From Myxococcales bacterium (lineage in GTDB: Bacteria > Myxococcota_A > Polyangia > Haliangiales > Haliangiaceae), in the NCBI GenBank assembly GCA_016706545.1, contig JADJJK010000029.1, forward strand, positions 1 through 64,000: a stretch of 64,000 nt of DNA, given 5' to 3'. Positions 1 to 9,276 of this stretch are shown one piece after another. The position numbers were made by a program, and so were the translations under genes. How positions within the stretch are numbered: position 1 is the first letter of the stretch; every line of letters starts with the position of its first letter. Under the pieces are notes generated by a model. The model did not search any database. It was not told where the DNA came from and saw only the letters and a program-made list of their open reading frames with translations.

Positions 1-88
1 ACCGTGCCAGGCCCGAACCACCGTGCCAGGCCCGACAGCCGTGCGCGACCCGACCACCGTGCTCGACCCAACCATCGTGCTGGGCCTA
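1..88. repeat. Degenerate ~18-bp tandem repeat at window edge
   Basis: About five consecutive units of the form CCGTGCCAGGCCCGAC, with the variants CCGTGCGCGACCCGAC, CCGTGCTCGACCCAAC and CATCGTGCTGGGCC. The first two units are nearly identical and the later ones diverge. The array may extend left of the window. Confidence 0.6.
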
Positions 89-712
89 CCCATCTCCCAC
101 GCGCTCACCCTTGTCGCTCAACTAGCGATCCGTTCCGGGTTCTGGGTTCTGGTACAAATCAAAAAACTCAGGGTTCTGAAAACAGCAAGCGCTGTGCGGC
201 GGTGTGGAGAGGCGCGTCGTCCCCTCAGGTACGCCTGCTGCACCTGGCCCTCCTGCGCCTCTCCAAGGGCTGTGGTCAACCGCGCCGCGTACGCGCATCT
301 CGCATGCCCAGGCTCGACGAGCGCGGTTGTCCACAACCCGGCACCGTCCACAGCCCCGAGGCCTCCGCGGAAACGCGCTGCGACCTGGATCACGCCACGT
401 TTCCGCGGAGGTTTCCGAGATCTCGAACTCACGTCCCAGCGCGCTCGCGTCCGCCTGCCGGACGCATTTTCAATTCAAGATCTACTATCCAATATACATA
501 TCAAAACCAAAACTCCTCTTGACACATTCCGCTACAACACCCCCTCCGCGCCGCCAACCCACTGCAGTCTCTCCACCAGAGGCCCCCACGCGCGGCACAT
601 TGCCCATCCACCCGCGTACCCCACGAAAAATCGCGCCATCCGCGCTTCCGCGGCACCTGAGGCACGCCAGGCGCGAAATCCAGCGCCGAAAATCAGCGTG
701 CTACAAGATCAT
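1..712. other. Upstream region without a supported gene
   Basis: The reading frame of the HNH gene stays open back to base 23, but its translation before base 713 is Pro/Arg/Ala-rich and resembles no protein I know, so I treat this stretch as non-coding. It holds a degenerate tandem repeat at its left edge, two copies of the palindrome TCCGCGGA (364-371 and 402-409), and an AT-rich patch at about 470-530 that is the likeliest promoter location. The region continues off the left edge of the window. Confidence 0.5.
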
Positions 713-2572
713 ATGCGCGAACAACTCTCCGTCGAGGAAGTTCAAGCTCTGGGCGAACACATTGCCGAGCAAGCCGTCCACCTGGACGCCGCCATGCATC
801 GCCTGCTCGCCGACCTGCGGACGTTCGACACCGCCGGCGGCTGGCACCGGCAGGGCTTTGGCACCTGCGCCCACTGGCTGAGCTGGCGAGTCGGCTGGGA
901 CCTCGGCACCGCGCGCGAACACCTGCGCGTGGCCAGGGCCTTGCACACCTTGCCGCAAGTATCAGAGGCACTGTCTTCCGGGAAGATCTCGTATTCCAAG
1001 ACTCGTGCCATCACGCGCGTGGCCACCGCCGCCACCGAAGCGGTGCTCCTTGGCTATGCGCAGCACTGCACCGCCAGCCAGCTCGAGACGGTGTGCCGCA
1101 AGGTCGGCGTGCTCGGTGCCGACGCCGCCAGCCGAGCCACACGCCCGCACGACAGCGAGCGCTACGTGGCGCACACGACGACGGCCTCTGGCATGGTGTG
1201 CGTCAAGGCGTGCCTGCGCCCCGACGAGGCCGCGCTGCTGCTTCAAGTACTGCAGCAAGCCGCGGTGGACTGCACGCGCGAGCCGGCGGCCTTCCGCGGA
1301 AACGTCGGCGCTTCCGCGGAGACGTCCGCACCTGCCGAGCGAGCGACGGGCGCCTCCGCGGAGGTTGCGGACGTTTCCGCGGAAGCGCCAGCACCTGCCG
1401 AGCGAGCGGCGGGCGCTTCCGCGGAGACGCGGAGCCTCCCCACCACAACCACCGCGCGCCGGCCGTACAACCGCGCCGATGGCCTGATGGCCCTGGTCCA
1501 CGACTACGCACGGGGCGCCAGCGCCGAGCGCGCGCCCGTCGAGTTGATCGTCACCGTGCCCGTGGCGGTGCTGCAGCAATCTGCCGCGACCACCGACTCA
1601 GCCACCAGCACCGCCGATGCCGCCAACGACATCTCCGCAACCACCGATCTCCCGCTCGCCCCCGCCACTTTCACCGACCGCGGCGCCTCGCTACCGGTGG
1701 CCCTCACCGTCGAGTCCGACCTGGCGCTCTCTCCGCAGGCCACTCGCCGCCTGGCCTGCGACTGCGGCCTGGTCGTCGCCACCGTCGCCGCAGCAACATC
1801 GACCGACGCAGCCCCGCTCTCCATCGGCCGCAGGACCCGCACCATCCCCGCCGCCCTCAAGCGCGCCTTGCTGCTGCGCGACCGCACCTGCCGCTTCCCC
1901 GGTTGCGATCACCGCCTCTTCCTCGAGGGCCACCACCTGCAGCACTGGGCCGATGGCGGCGAGACCAGCCTGCCCAACCTCGCGCTGCTCTGCTCGCTCC
2001 ACCACACCTACGTCCATGAGCGCGGCTATCGCATCACGCAGTCTGCCGCTGGCGCGCTCGCCTTCGAAGATCCGCAGGGCCGCGCCGTCGTCCCGCTGCC
2101 GCCGCGCCCCACGCCGCCGCTGCTCGGCTGGCCTGCGATCCGTGCCGCCAACGCCGCCAACGCCGCCCTGCCACTGACTGCATCCACCGGCCAGTGCCGC
2201 TGGCGAGGCGAGCGCGTCGATAGCTGGGACGCCGCCGCCACCATCACTCGCATCCAGCGCCGCGCCGACGCGGCGGCCGCCGCCCCGTCCACCCCCACCG
2301 CGCCACCCACTGCAGCACCAGCAGCATCCCCTCTGCCCTCATCCCGCCGCACACCGGCACCACCCTCGTCTCTCCCATCTGTCGCCGATCCCCGCTCGAC
2401 CCCCGACGGCCTCCCGCAGCGCGGCCTGTGGGACGACCTCGACCGCCACAGCGCCATCGAGCGCTGGGTCCTCGCCGAGATGGAAGCGACCGGCGTCGAT
2501 CCCCTCTCCGTCGGCCGCCCCTTGCCGGACCACCTGCAGCACCCGTCGCAACGTCCGTCGCAACGTCGTTGA
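713..2572 (+). CDS. DUF222 / HNH endonuclease-domain protein
   Basis: A 619-aa protein of the DUF222-HNH (13E12 repeat) family. The N-terminal half (about residues 5-260) is the DUF222 helical region, beginning LGEHIAEQAVHLDAAMHRLL. A low-complexity Ala/Ser/Glu segment follows (about 190-245). A C-terminal HNH domain lies near residues 395-450, with CRFPGCDHR, HHLQHWADGG and LCSLHHTYVHERGY supplying the Cys and His ligands. The tail is Pro/Ala-rich. These proteins are often encoded in repeated copies in high-GC genomes; the target and biological role are unknown. The start at 713 is chosen because recognisable homology begins just after it; there is no clear ribosome binding site. The low-complexity segment carries five copies of a DNA palindrome (see repeat entry). 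Confidence 0.8.
   Translation: MREQLSVEEVQALGEHIAEQAVHLDAAMHRLLADLRTFDTAGGWHRQGFGTCAHWLSWRVGWDLGTAREHLRVARALHTLPQVSEALSSGKISYSKTRAITRVATAATEAVLLGYAQHCTASQLETVCRKVGVLGADAASRATRPHDSERYVAHTTTASGMVCVKACLRPDEAALLLQVLQQAAVDCTREPAAFRGNVGASAETSAPAERATGASAEVADVSAEAPAPAERAAGASAETRSLPTTTTARRPYNRADGLMALVHDYARGASAERAPVELIVTVPVAVLQQSAATTDSATSTADAANDISATTDLPLAPATFTDRGASLPVALTVESDLALSPQATRRLACDCGLVVATVAAATSTDAAPLSIGRRTRTIPAALKRALLLRDRTCRFPGCDHRLFLEGHHLQHWADGGETSLPNLALLCSLHHTYVHERGYRITQSAAGALAFEDPQGRAVVPLPPRPTPPLLGWPAIRAANAANAALPLTASTGQCRWRGERVDSWDAAATITRIQRRADAAAAAPSTPTAPPTAAPAASPLPSSRRTPAPPSSLPSVADPRSTPDGLPQRGLWDDLDRHSAIERWVLAEMEATGVDPLSVGRPLPDHLQHPSQRPSQRR
1291..1428. repeat. Cluster of TCCGCGGA palindromes inside the HNH gene
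   Basis: The octamer TCCGCGGA occurs at 1293-1300, 1313-1320, 1355-1362, 1376-1383 and 1418-1425, usually within TTCCGCGGA. Around it, a ~60-bp segment encoding APAER(A)xGASAE is present twice in diverged form. Two further octamers lie upstream at 364-371 and 402-409. Confidence 0.75.
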
Positions 2573-2721
2573 GGGTGTCGAGGCGCGCCGAGGGGGAAGG
2601 CGCGCCTCCGTTCGTTGGCGGGATCATTGTCACCCGATCAAAGCGCTAGCGCCTCGTCCATTTGCGGTGAACCACCTCTGTGCGCTCGCCGAGGTCCAGC
2701 GCCCGGTCGAGGCGCTCGTGC

Positions 2722-4447
2722 TCACTTGCTGGATCGCCCCAGCAAGGCTCGCCGCCCGGGCAGCGAGCGCCCGGGCAGCGAGCGCGGCGTCGGCATCGGG
2801 CGCGGCGGCGCCACCTCGGCGAGCACCTCGGCCATGGTCTTGCCGTCGGCAGCGGCCGTGGCGCGCCGGCTCGCCCCGGCCGAGAACACCATCGGCAGCG
2901 CGGGGCAGGTCAAGCCGCGCGGCGGCGCGGTCAGGGTGCGGAAGTAGTGGTTGACCGCGCCGTCGATGCACGCGCTGCCGGACCCGTAGATCGTGTGGCC
3001 GCCGCCCTGGTAGCGCAAAAGCCGTGCCCGTGGCCGCAGCACCGCGGCCATGTTGCGGCTCCACGGCAGCGGCGTCGCGGGATCGTAGTCGTTGCCGATG
3101 AGCACGATCGGGTTTCGGGTCTGCGCGTTGACCAGCGGCGTGAGGTCGGTGAGCGGCCACGCCGAACAGGCGCCGATGCCGTCGCCGAAGTTGGCGCCGC
3201 CGAAGCGCGGGTAGAGCTGCTTGGCCGCCATCTGCTGCGGGAGATAGTCGAGGCCCGGCCGCCGGGTCCGGCTATCGCCGCACACCACCGCCACGCCACC
3301 AGGCACGGTGATGCTGGTGGGCGGCGTGGGTGAGATCGGCGCGAACACCTCGTAGTTGCCGGCGTCGGCCAGGGCCAGCACCTCGACGATGAGCGGCCAG
3401 ATCGACTCGGCGTACAGCGCGGAGAACAGGCCGCCGCGGATCACCGAGCCGTCGATGATCCCACCCTCCACGGCCACCGGGTTGGCGTCCAGGCGCGCGA
3501 CCACCCGGTCGAACGTGGCCACCACGCCCGCGGCGCGCAGCGGGCACGCGGCGTCCGCGCGGCATCGCTGATCGAGGCTCTGCAGCGCCAGCTCGGCGCC
3601 GGCTGAGCCCTCGGCGTCGAGCTCGAGCAGGTAGTCGCCGAACCACTGCGGCGGCACGTTGCCGTCGAGCACCATGGCGCGGACTCTGCTGGGGAACAGC
3701 GTGGCGTAGGTGGCGCCCAGCGCGGTGCCGTACGAGTATCCGAGGTAGTTGATGGTGCTCTCGCCGAGCGCGGCGCGGAACAAGTCGAGGTCGCGGGCCA
3801 CGTTGCTCGTGACCATCAGCGCCGGCAGCTCGCCGTGCTGCGCCCGGCAGGACTGCGCGATGCGCCGGCCGGTCTCGTCGTTGAACGCGGCCTGCGACTC
3901 CAGCGAATCTGACGGCTGCGGCGGCAGCACCACCTCGCACGACAGCGCGTGCGAGCGCCCGGTGCCGCGCGGATCGAAGCTCACGATGTCAAAGTCGCGG
4001 CGCAGCTCCGCGAACATCGACTTGGCGAGCAACACCAGGTCCACGCCGGAGCCGCCCGGACCGCCCGGGTTGACGAAGACCGAGCCCCGCTTGCGCGCGC
4101 CCAGGGCGGGAGCCTTGATGACCGCGAGCGAGAGCCGCTCGCCGCCCGGACGCCGCGGGTCCGCCGGGACCAGGAGCGTGCCGCACGACAGCTCCGGATC
4201 TTCCTCGCACGGCGACCACTGCACGGCGCCGGCGCGCCGGTCCGCCAGCTCGAGCGGCGCCTCGCCCTTGGTGGCGGCTACCTGGGCCGGCTCCTCCTGG
4301 GCCACGGCCCCGGACAGCGCCGCGCTCGCCTCTCTCGCCGCCACCCTCTCCGTCGCCCTCGACCGCCGGCGCGCACCCGGCGCCCGCGGCCACGAACGCC
4401 AGCGTGATCCACGCAAACCCGACCCTGCTTCGAATCTCGTCACTCAT
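2722..4447 (-). pseudogene. Exported TAP-like alpha/beta hydrolase, apparent frameshift after signal peptide
   Basis: The body (frame open 4443-2722) is an alpha/beta hydrolase of the tripeptidyl-aminopeptidase type: VNPGGPGGSG oxyanion region, FDPRGTGRS, nucleophile elbow GYSYGT (about residue 236), acid in GNDYDPATP (about 452), His in GGHTIYG (about 481), and a C-terminal TAP-like domain. Such enzymes remove N-terminal peptides or amino acids from secreted substrates. The natural N-terminus lies in a different frame: ATG at 4447 starts MSDEIRSRVGFAWITLAF, followed by AAGAGC, a lipoprotein signal peptide. Moving from that frame to the enzyme frame needs a 1-nt change between about 4320 and 4375. 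Either the gene is broken or the sequence carries an indel error. The alternative GTG start at 4443 would give a protein without a signal. The C-terminus ends in a repeated RSLPGR motif. Confidence 0.7.
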
Positions 4448-4702
4448 GAACTTCCTCTCATTTCTGGACGGCCAGCGATCCGCGCGGAGCGCAGTCGCGA
4501 ACCAGCAAACTCGGGCGCTCAACGGCGGCGGTCGCCGCGAGTTCCAGGCCGCGCGAACAGGGCGTGCCGTGATCACAGCAACTGGCAACCCGCGAAGTCG
4601 CCGCTCATTGGGCGAACAACCGTGGCTGGGATGTCGAATTCGTGGAACCTTTGGCCGGTGCCTCCCGTTGTCCTTCGGTAGGGCCACCGCCGTGAAGCAG
4701 CC

Positions 4703-5260
4703 GTGAAGGAACTCGACGAGATCACCCTGGCCCGCGCCCAGCGCGGCGACCGCGCCGCGTTTCGCTCGCTGATCGAGGCCTACAAGCGGCCGGTTCACGC
4801 CATCATCGGCCGGATGATGGTTGGTCGCGCGCGTCAGGCCGAGGTGGAAGATCTGGCGCAGGAGACGTTTCTCCGCGTCTACCGCGCGCTGCCCGCCTTC
4901 GAGGCGCGCGGCCCCGGGCGCCTGTCCAGGTGGATCTTGACCATCGCCACCCGCCTGGCGCTGGACGAGCTGCGACGGCTCCGCCCAGATCCGGCGGCCC
5001 GCGAGCAGAGCGACGACGTCCCCGGACACGACCGCACCGACGACGCCTTGCACCGGCGCGCGCTGGCCTCAGCCATCGCCAACGCGGTCGACGAGCTCTC
5101 GGCCGAACAGCGCGCGGTGTTCCTGCTGCGCGAGTTTCACGACTTCGAGTACCAGGAGATCGCCAGCACCCTGGACATCGACGTCGGCACCGTGAAGTCG
5201 CGGCTGTCACGCGCGCGCGCGCAGCTACAGCTCTCGCTGGAGGAGCTCCGCCATGGCTGA
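4703..5260 (+). CDS. ECF-type RNA polymerase sigma factor
   Basis: A 185-aa sigma-70-family factor of the ECF class. Region 2 spans about residues 20-90, including AEVEDLAQETFLRVYRALP, the core-binding and -10 recognition helices. Region 4 spans about 125-180 as a helix-turn-helix (EYQEIASTLDIDVGTVKSRL). Regions 1 and 3 are absent, as usual for the class. GTG at 4703 is the only start compatible with the conserved N-terminus. The next gene begins 8 nt before this one ends, which indicates translational coupling to its FecR-like partner, the likely membrane anti-sigma or signal-transducing factor. It points away from the hydrolase gene across a 255-bp gap that should hold its promoter. Confidence 0.9.
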   Translation: MKELDEITLARAQRGDRAAFRSLIEAYKRPVHAIIGRMMVGRARQAEVEDLAQETFLRVYRALPAFEARGPGRLSRWILTIATRLALDELRRLRPDPAAREQSDDVPGHDRTDDALHRRALASAIANAVDELSAEQRAVFLLREFHDFEYQEIASTLDIDVGTVKSRLSRARAQLQLSLEELRHG

Positions 5261-6509
5261 CTCACCTCGCCCCCTGCTCGAGGACTGGCCTGCGCCAGAG
5301 CCCGCGCCGGGGTTCGCTGATCGCGTGCTGGCCCGGCTCGACGCAGAGGGCCGAACGCTCCCCGCTCCTGCCGGCGCTGCGCGGGGGCACCGAGCACGCG
5401 CCTGGCGCGCCGCTGCCGCCGGGGCGCTGGTGGCCGCGCTCTGCACCGCCGCGCTGTTCTGGGCGCTGCGCCCACGCGCGCCAGGCGGCGCCGCGGCGGA
5501 GGTCCGTGGCGCCAGCGGCAGCCATCCCGCGTCGAGTACACGACAGACCCTGCGGCTCGGCGCCCGAGGAGTGGCGGTAGCCGAGGCCGAGGCGACCCTG
5601 TCCTGGCAGGTGGGCAAGGGCCAAGGGCAAGTCTCCCAGCCCAGCGGCTCGGTGTTCTATCGCGTGGAGCACGCCGCCGAGCACCCCTTCGTGGTGGTGA
5701 CGCCCCACGGACAGATCCGGGTCACCGGGACCTGCTTCACCGTCGACGTGAGCGCCGGGCAGACCCGCGTGCGCGTCCACGAGGGCTCGGTCGTCCTCGA
5801 CGGCGGTGGCGCCAGCGCCCAGCTCGGCGCTGGCGACCGCGCGACGGTGGACGCGCATCGGCTCACACGCGGCGAGGTCGTGGCGCCGGTGCCTGCACCC
5901 GCGGGGCCGAGCATCGCCGCCGAGCGGCCTGCCTTGCCGACGACCGAGACCGGCGAGCCCCGCAAGCTCGAGCCGGACCAGGAGACGCTGGTGCAGTGGG
6001 CCAAGCGCTGCCGCGTGGTCAGCGACATGCCGCCGTTTGACATCGACAAGATGAAGACGGACGCCGACTGGGAGTCCTATGCGCGCTCGCTCGGCGCCAC
6101 CGCGGCCGAGACGGCGATGATCCGGGACGCCTTCACCGAGGTCGAGGCCAAGGCGGTCGACACGGTCAACCAGATCGGCGAGCAGGTCGTGGGCGAGCCC
6201 TCGGTCGGCTCCATCGAGGACCTCGATCGCATAGTGTTCGAGATCTTTCGCGCCGCGGAGTTCGCGGAGCAGTTCGAGATCGTGCAGCGGCTCTCCGCCG
6301 AGCGCGCTGGGCTGGCGCCGCGCCTCGCGCACGAGCCGCGCTCGCCGCTCGAGGCGCTGATGCGCGGGCTGGTGGCGCAGGGCGAGCTGTTCGAGCAAGC
6401 GCTGGCCCGCCGCCTGGGGCCAGCCCGTGCCAGGGCCCTGCGCGCGCGCAACGAGGGCTGGCCGGGCCCTGGCGTCGAGTGGGAAGGGTGCCCCAAGGCT
6501 GCGCGCTAG
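5253..6509 (+). CDS. FecR-domain membrane protein, likely partner of the ECF sigma factor
   Basis: A 418-aa protein with a short cytoplasmic N-terminus (residues 1-48), one transmembrane helix near 50-72 (AAAAGALVAALCTAALFWAL) and a periplasmic FecR-type domain at about 95-215. The motif SGSVFYRVEHAAEHPFVVVT leading to GQIRVTGTCFTVDV is characteristic. The remaining ~200 residues are helical and not assigned. FecR proteins transmit envelope signals to ECF sigma factors or sequester them. The ATG overlaps the sigma gene by 8 nt, strongly implying co-expression and direct interaction. It converges on the alpha-E gene across a repeat-rich gap. Confidence 0.85.
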   Translation: MADSPRPLLEDWPAPEPAPGFADRVLARLDAEGRTLPAPAGAARGHRARAWRAAAAGALVAALCTAALFWALRPRAPGGAAAEVRGASGSHPASSTRQTLRLGARGVAVAEAEATLSWQVGKGQGQVSQPSGSVFYRVEHAAEHPFVVVTPHGQIRVTGTCFTVDVSAGQTRVRVHEGSVVLDGGGASAQLGAGDRATVDAHRLTRGEVVAPVPAPAGPSIAAERPALPTTETGEPRKLEPDQETLVQWAKRCRVVSDMPPFDIDKMKTDADWESYARSLGATAAETAMIRDAFTEVEAKAVDTVNQIGEQVVGEPSVGSIEDLDRIVFEIFRAAEFAEQFEIVQRLSAERAGLAPRLAHEPRSPLEALMRGLVAQGELFEQALARRLGPARARALRARNEGWPGPGVEWEGCPKAAR

Positions 6510-6537
6510 CGCGGCGCGCCTCTTCGCTCGGCCCGGC

Positions 6538-6650
6538 GGGCTGGCGCGCGGGCTGGCCCGCAGTCTGGCGGTCGGTCTGGCGCGCGGGCTGGCGGTCAGT
6601 CCGGCGCGAAGTCTAGCGGTCCGTCGGGTCTGCCGGTCAGTCTGGCGCGA
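6538..6650. repeat. Nine degenerate 12-bp tandem units between convergent genes
   Basis: Units of the form (G/A)GTCTGGCG(GTC/CGC) sit at 6538, 6550, 6562, 6574, 6586, 6598, 6610, 6627 and 6639, with one 5-bp interruption at 6622-6626. The last unit and a half overlap the 3' end of the alpha-E reading frame. The tract fills the gap between the FecR gene and the alpha-E gene. I see no clean terminator hairpin in it. Confidence 0.7.
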
Positions 6651-7682
6651 AGAAGCTGTCGCGGATCGCGCTGCCCAGCTCGTTGAGCCGTAGCTGCGTG
6701 CCATCGAGGAGCTGGTGCAGCCGATCATCGAGGGGCACCGGCACCCGCGCGGCGTGGCCTTCCAGATCGCGCAGCAAGGCCGACATCCGCGCCTCGGCCG
6801 CGGTCGCTGCCGGCGCGGCCTGCTGCTGGCTCTGCTGCTGCTGGCTGCTGCTGCTGGCTGCTGCTGCTGGCCCTGCTGCTGCTGGCTCTGCTGCTGCTGG
6901 CCCTGCCTGCGCTCGCCTGGGTGGACGATGGCGCGCAGGCTGTCCTCCGCGGCGTACAGGCAGTGCAAGATGGAGCGCGGGAACTCGCGGTCAAAGAGCA
7001 GGAACGCCACCACGGTCGGCGGCGCGATGCGACCATGGCGCTTGCGATACATCTCCAGCGCCGAGGCGCTCTTGAGCAGCGCGCCCCACTGGATGTCATC
7101 CACCGCCCCGACCTCCGGCGGCGCCGTCATGTGGGTCAGGCGGTAGCTCTTGACGTCGACGATGCGCGAGGTCTTGTCCGCGCGCTCCACCAGGCGACCG
7201 AGCCGGCCAAAGTGCCACGCCTCGTTGTGGCTCATGGTCAGGTACGTGGTGCCCACCAGCAGCGAGACGCCCTGCTTGACCGCGGTGAAGAAGTCGTACG
7301 GCGCCGCCAGCACCTCGTCGGGCCGCGCCTCGCGCACCGCCAGGTAGAGCTTGTTGAGCCGCTCCCACATCTCCGACGAGATGACCTCCCGCACCGAGCG
7401 CGCGTTCTCGCGCGCCGCCTCCAGGCAGCGCAGGATGCTGCTGGGGTAGTCGCGGTCGAACGTGAGGAAGCGCATGGCGCTGTCCCGCTCGGGCGCGCCA
7501 AAGCGGCGGCGAAACAGCTCGTCGTCCCCGGTCGTGGTGATGATCGGCGCCCAGTCCGCCGAGGTCCCGGCTGGCAGGTCCAGCGACAGGTGCAGGTTGA
7601 CATCGACAAAGCGCGCCATGCTCTCGGCGCGCTCGACGTAGCGGTTCATCCAGTAGATCGCATCAGCGACGCGGCTCAGCAC
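6637..7682 (-). pseudogene. Alpha-E domain protein with frame break in a poly-Gln repeat
   Basis: The N-terminal 255 residues are a clear alpha-E (DUF403) domain: LSRVADAIYWMNRYVERAESMAR, then YPSSILRCLEAARENARSVRE, NEAWHFGRLGRLVERADKTSR and FPRSILHCLYAAEDSLRAI. The expected C-terminal helix, LLDGTQLRLNELGSAIRDSF ending FAPD-stop at 6637, is present but in another frame. The switch falls within a Gln-rich linker of 15-bp units (GGC or AGC plus four CAG). Two linkers have each lost 2 nt, a net -4 nt; adding these back gives a 349-aa protein. As it stands, translation would run antisense through the FecR gene to 5262. GTG at 7682 overlaps the ATP-grasp stop by 7 nt. ATP-grasp/alpha-E pairs are widespread and predicted to act together in peptide or amino-acid ligation. 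Confidence 0.75.
6821..6907. repeat. CTG/CAG-rich imperfect 15-bp repeat (poly-Gln linker)
   Basis: On the minus strand this is runs of four CAG separated by GGC or AGC codons: QQQQ-S-QQQQ-G-QQQQ in the N-terminal frame and QQQ-S-QQQ in the C-terminal frame. The two central separators have shrunk to a single C, so the frame changes twice by 2 nt. Slipped-strand change in such a tract is plausible, as is a sequencing or assembly error. Confidence 0.8.
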
Positions 7683-9148
7683 GACGCACCTCCGTCATCA
7701 TGCAGCACCCAGGTGTCCTTGCTACCGCCGCCCTGCGAGGAGTTCACCACCAGCGAGCCGGGCCGCAGCGCCACCCGCGTCAGCCCGCCGGGCAAGACAT
7801 ACGGCGGCTGACCGTCGCCGCCATACAGCACATACGGGCGCAGATCCACGTGCCGCCCCGCCAGCTCCTCGGCCCCCGACAGCAGCGTGGGGACGCGCGA
7901 CAAGCCGATCACCGGCTGCGCGATGTAGTTGCGCGGATCAGCGGCGAGGCGCGCCGCGAACTCCGAGCGCTCGGCGGCGGTGGAGGCCGGGCCCACCAGC
8001 ATGCCGTAGCCGCCGGATTCGCCTGCCGCCTTGACCACCAGCTCGGGCAGATGCTCCAGCACGTAGCGCAGATCCGAGGGCTCACCGCAGAGGAACGTGG
8101 GCACGTTGGCGAGCACCGGCTCCTCGGACAGGTAGTACCGGATGAGCTTGGGCACGTAGGCGTAGATGACCTTGTCGTCGGCCACGCCGGTGCCGGGCGC
8201 GTTGCACAGGCTGACCCGCCCCGCGCGGTAGACCTCCATCAGGCCAGGCACCCCCAGCATGGAGTCGGCGCGGAAGGCGCGGGGATCCAGGAAGGTGTCG
8301 TCGATGCGGCGATAGATCACGTCGACCCGACGCAGGCCGCGCGTGGTCCGCATCTTGACCCAGCCGTCGTCCACCACCAGGTCCGGGCCCTCGACCAGCT
8401 CGATGCCCATCTGCTGCGCCAGAAACGAGTGCTCGTAGTACGCCGAGTTGTAGCGCCCCGGCGTCAGCACCACCGCGGTCGGGGGCTCATCACCGGCGCA
8501 GGCCGGCGCCACCGAGTGCAGCGTCTCCAGCAGGCGCGAGGGATACAGATCCACCGGGCGCACCCGCGAGTCCTCGAAGACCTGCGGCAACGTGCGCTTC
8601 ATGACCGCGCGGTTGGACAGCACGTAGCTCACGCCCGAGGGGCAGCGCAGGTTGTCCTCGAGCACGTAGAACTTGCCGTCCCGGTCGCGGACCAGGTCAG
8701 TGCCGGTCACGTGGCACCAGATGCCGCCAGGCGGGGTCAGGCCGCGGCAACCAGGCAGGTAGCTCTTGCTCGACTCCACCAGCTCGCGCGGCACGATGCC
8801 ATCGTCCAGCGCGCGCTGCGCGCCGTAGACATCGGCGATGAAGAGGTTGAGCGCGGTGATGCGCTGGCGCAGGCCAAGCTCGAGCTGCCGCCACTGATCG
8901 GCGGGGACGATGCGAGGCACGATGTCGAACGGGAAGATCTTCTCGGTGCCGGCGCCGTCGCTGTACACGTTGAAGGTGATGCCCAGGCCATACAGCGCGC
9001 TCTCCGCCGCCGCCTGGCGGCGCGCGACCTCGCCTGGGCCAAAGCCGCGGAAGCGCTCGCCGAGGATCGCGTAGCCTGGCCGCAACGCGCCGTCGGGGGC
9101 GAACATCTCGTCGTAGAAGCCGCCGCAGTCGTAGCCGTCAAGCCGCAT
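7676..9148 (-). CDS. Circularly permuted ATP-grasp type 2 ligase-like protein
   Basis: A 490-aa protein of the DUF404/DUF407 (CP-ATP-grasp 2) family. Family signatures include FNVYSDGAGTEKIFPFDIVPR, GVDxYG-type DVYGAQRALDDGIVP, GKFYVLEDNLRCPSGVSYVL, LTPGRYNSAYYEHSFLAQ, YRRIDDTFLDP and ELVVKAAGESGGYGMLVGP. These supply the ATP and Mg binding of the permuted grasp fold. The family is predicted to form an amide or peptide bond on an unidentified substrate and is typically encoded next to an alpha-E protein, as here (7-nt overlap). ATG at 9148 (MRLDGYDCGGF) is chosen because the frame upstream to 9286 is AT-rich and unlike protein. The 128-bp gap to the kinase stop is strongly AT-rich and probably contains the operon promoter. 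Confidence 0.88.
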   Translation of the reverse strand: MRLDGYDCGGFYDEMFAPDGALRPGYAILGERFRGFGPGEVARRQAAAESALYGLGITFNVYSDGAGTEKIFPFDIVPRIVPADQWRQLELGLRQRITALNLFIADVYGAQRALDDGIVPRELVESSKSYLPGCRGLTPPGGIWCHVTGTDLVRDRDGKFYVLEDNLRCPSGVSYVLSNRAVMKRTLPQVFEDSRVRPVDLYPSRLLETLHSVAPACAGDEPPTAVVLTPGRYNSAYYEHSFLAQQMGIELVEGPDLVVDDGWVKMRTTRGLRRVDVIYRRIDDTFLDPRAFRADSMLGVPGLMEVYRAGRVSLCNAPGTGVADDKVIYAYVPKLIRYYLSEEPVLANVPTFLCGEPSDLRYVLEHLPELVVKAAGESGGYGMLVGPASTAAERSEFAARLAADPRNYIAQPVIGLSRVPTLLSGAEELAGRHVDLRPYVLYGGDGQPPYVLPGGLTRVALRPGSLVVNSSQGGGSKDTWVLHDDGGASC

Positions 9149-9276
9149 GACGTCATCATACCCGCATCGGCCTGGCGGCGGCGGGCGGAAGGCCCGTCTT
9201 GACCGCCGAATGGTCGCAAAATTCTTCGTCTTAGTATCTATAGACTTATTTTTTATTATTATTTCTATTGAATTAG

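Noticed and set aside
519..524. TTGACA as a -35 box for the HNH gene
   Set aside because: No acceptable -10 element at 16-19 bp; a lone hexamer in AT-rich DNA is not enough.
5262..6636. C-terminal extension of the alpha-E frame through the FecR gene
   Set aside because: It is out of frame with the conserved alpha-E end and antisense to a well-supported gene; it results from the frame break.
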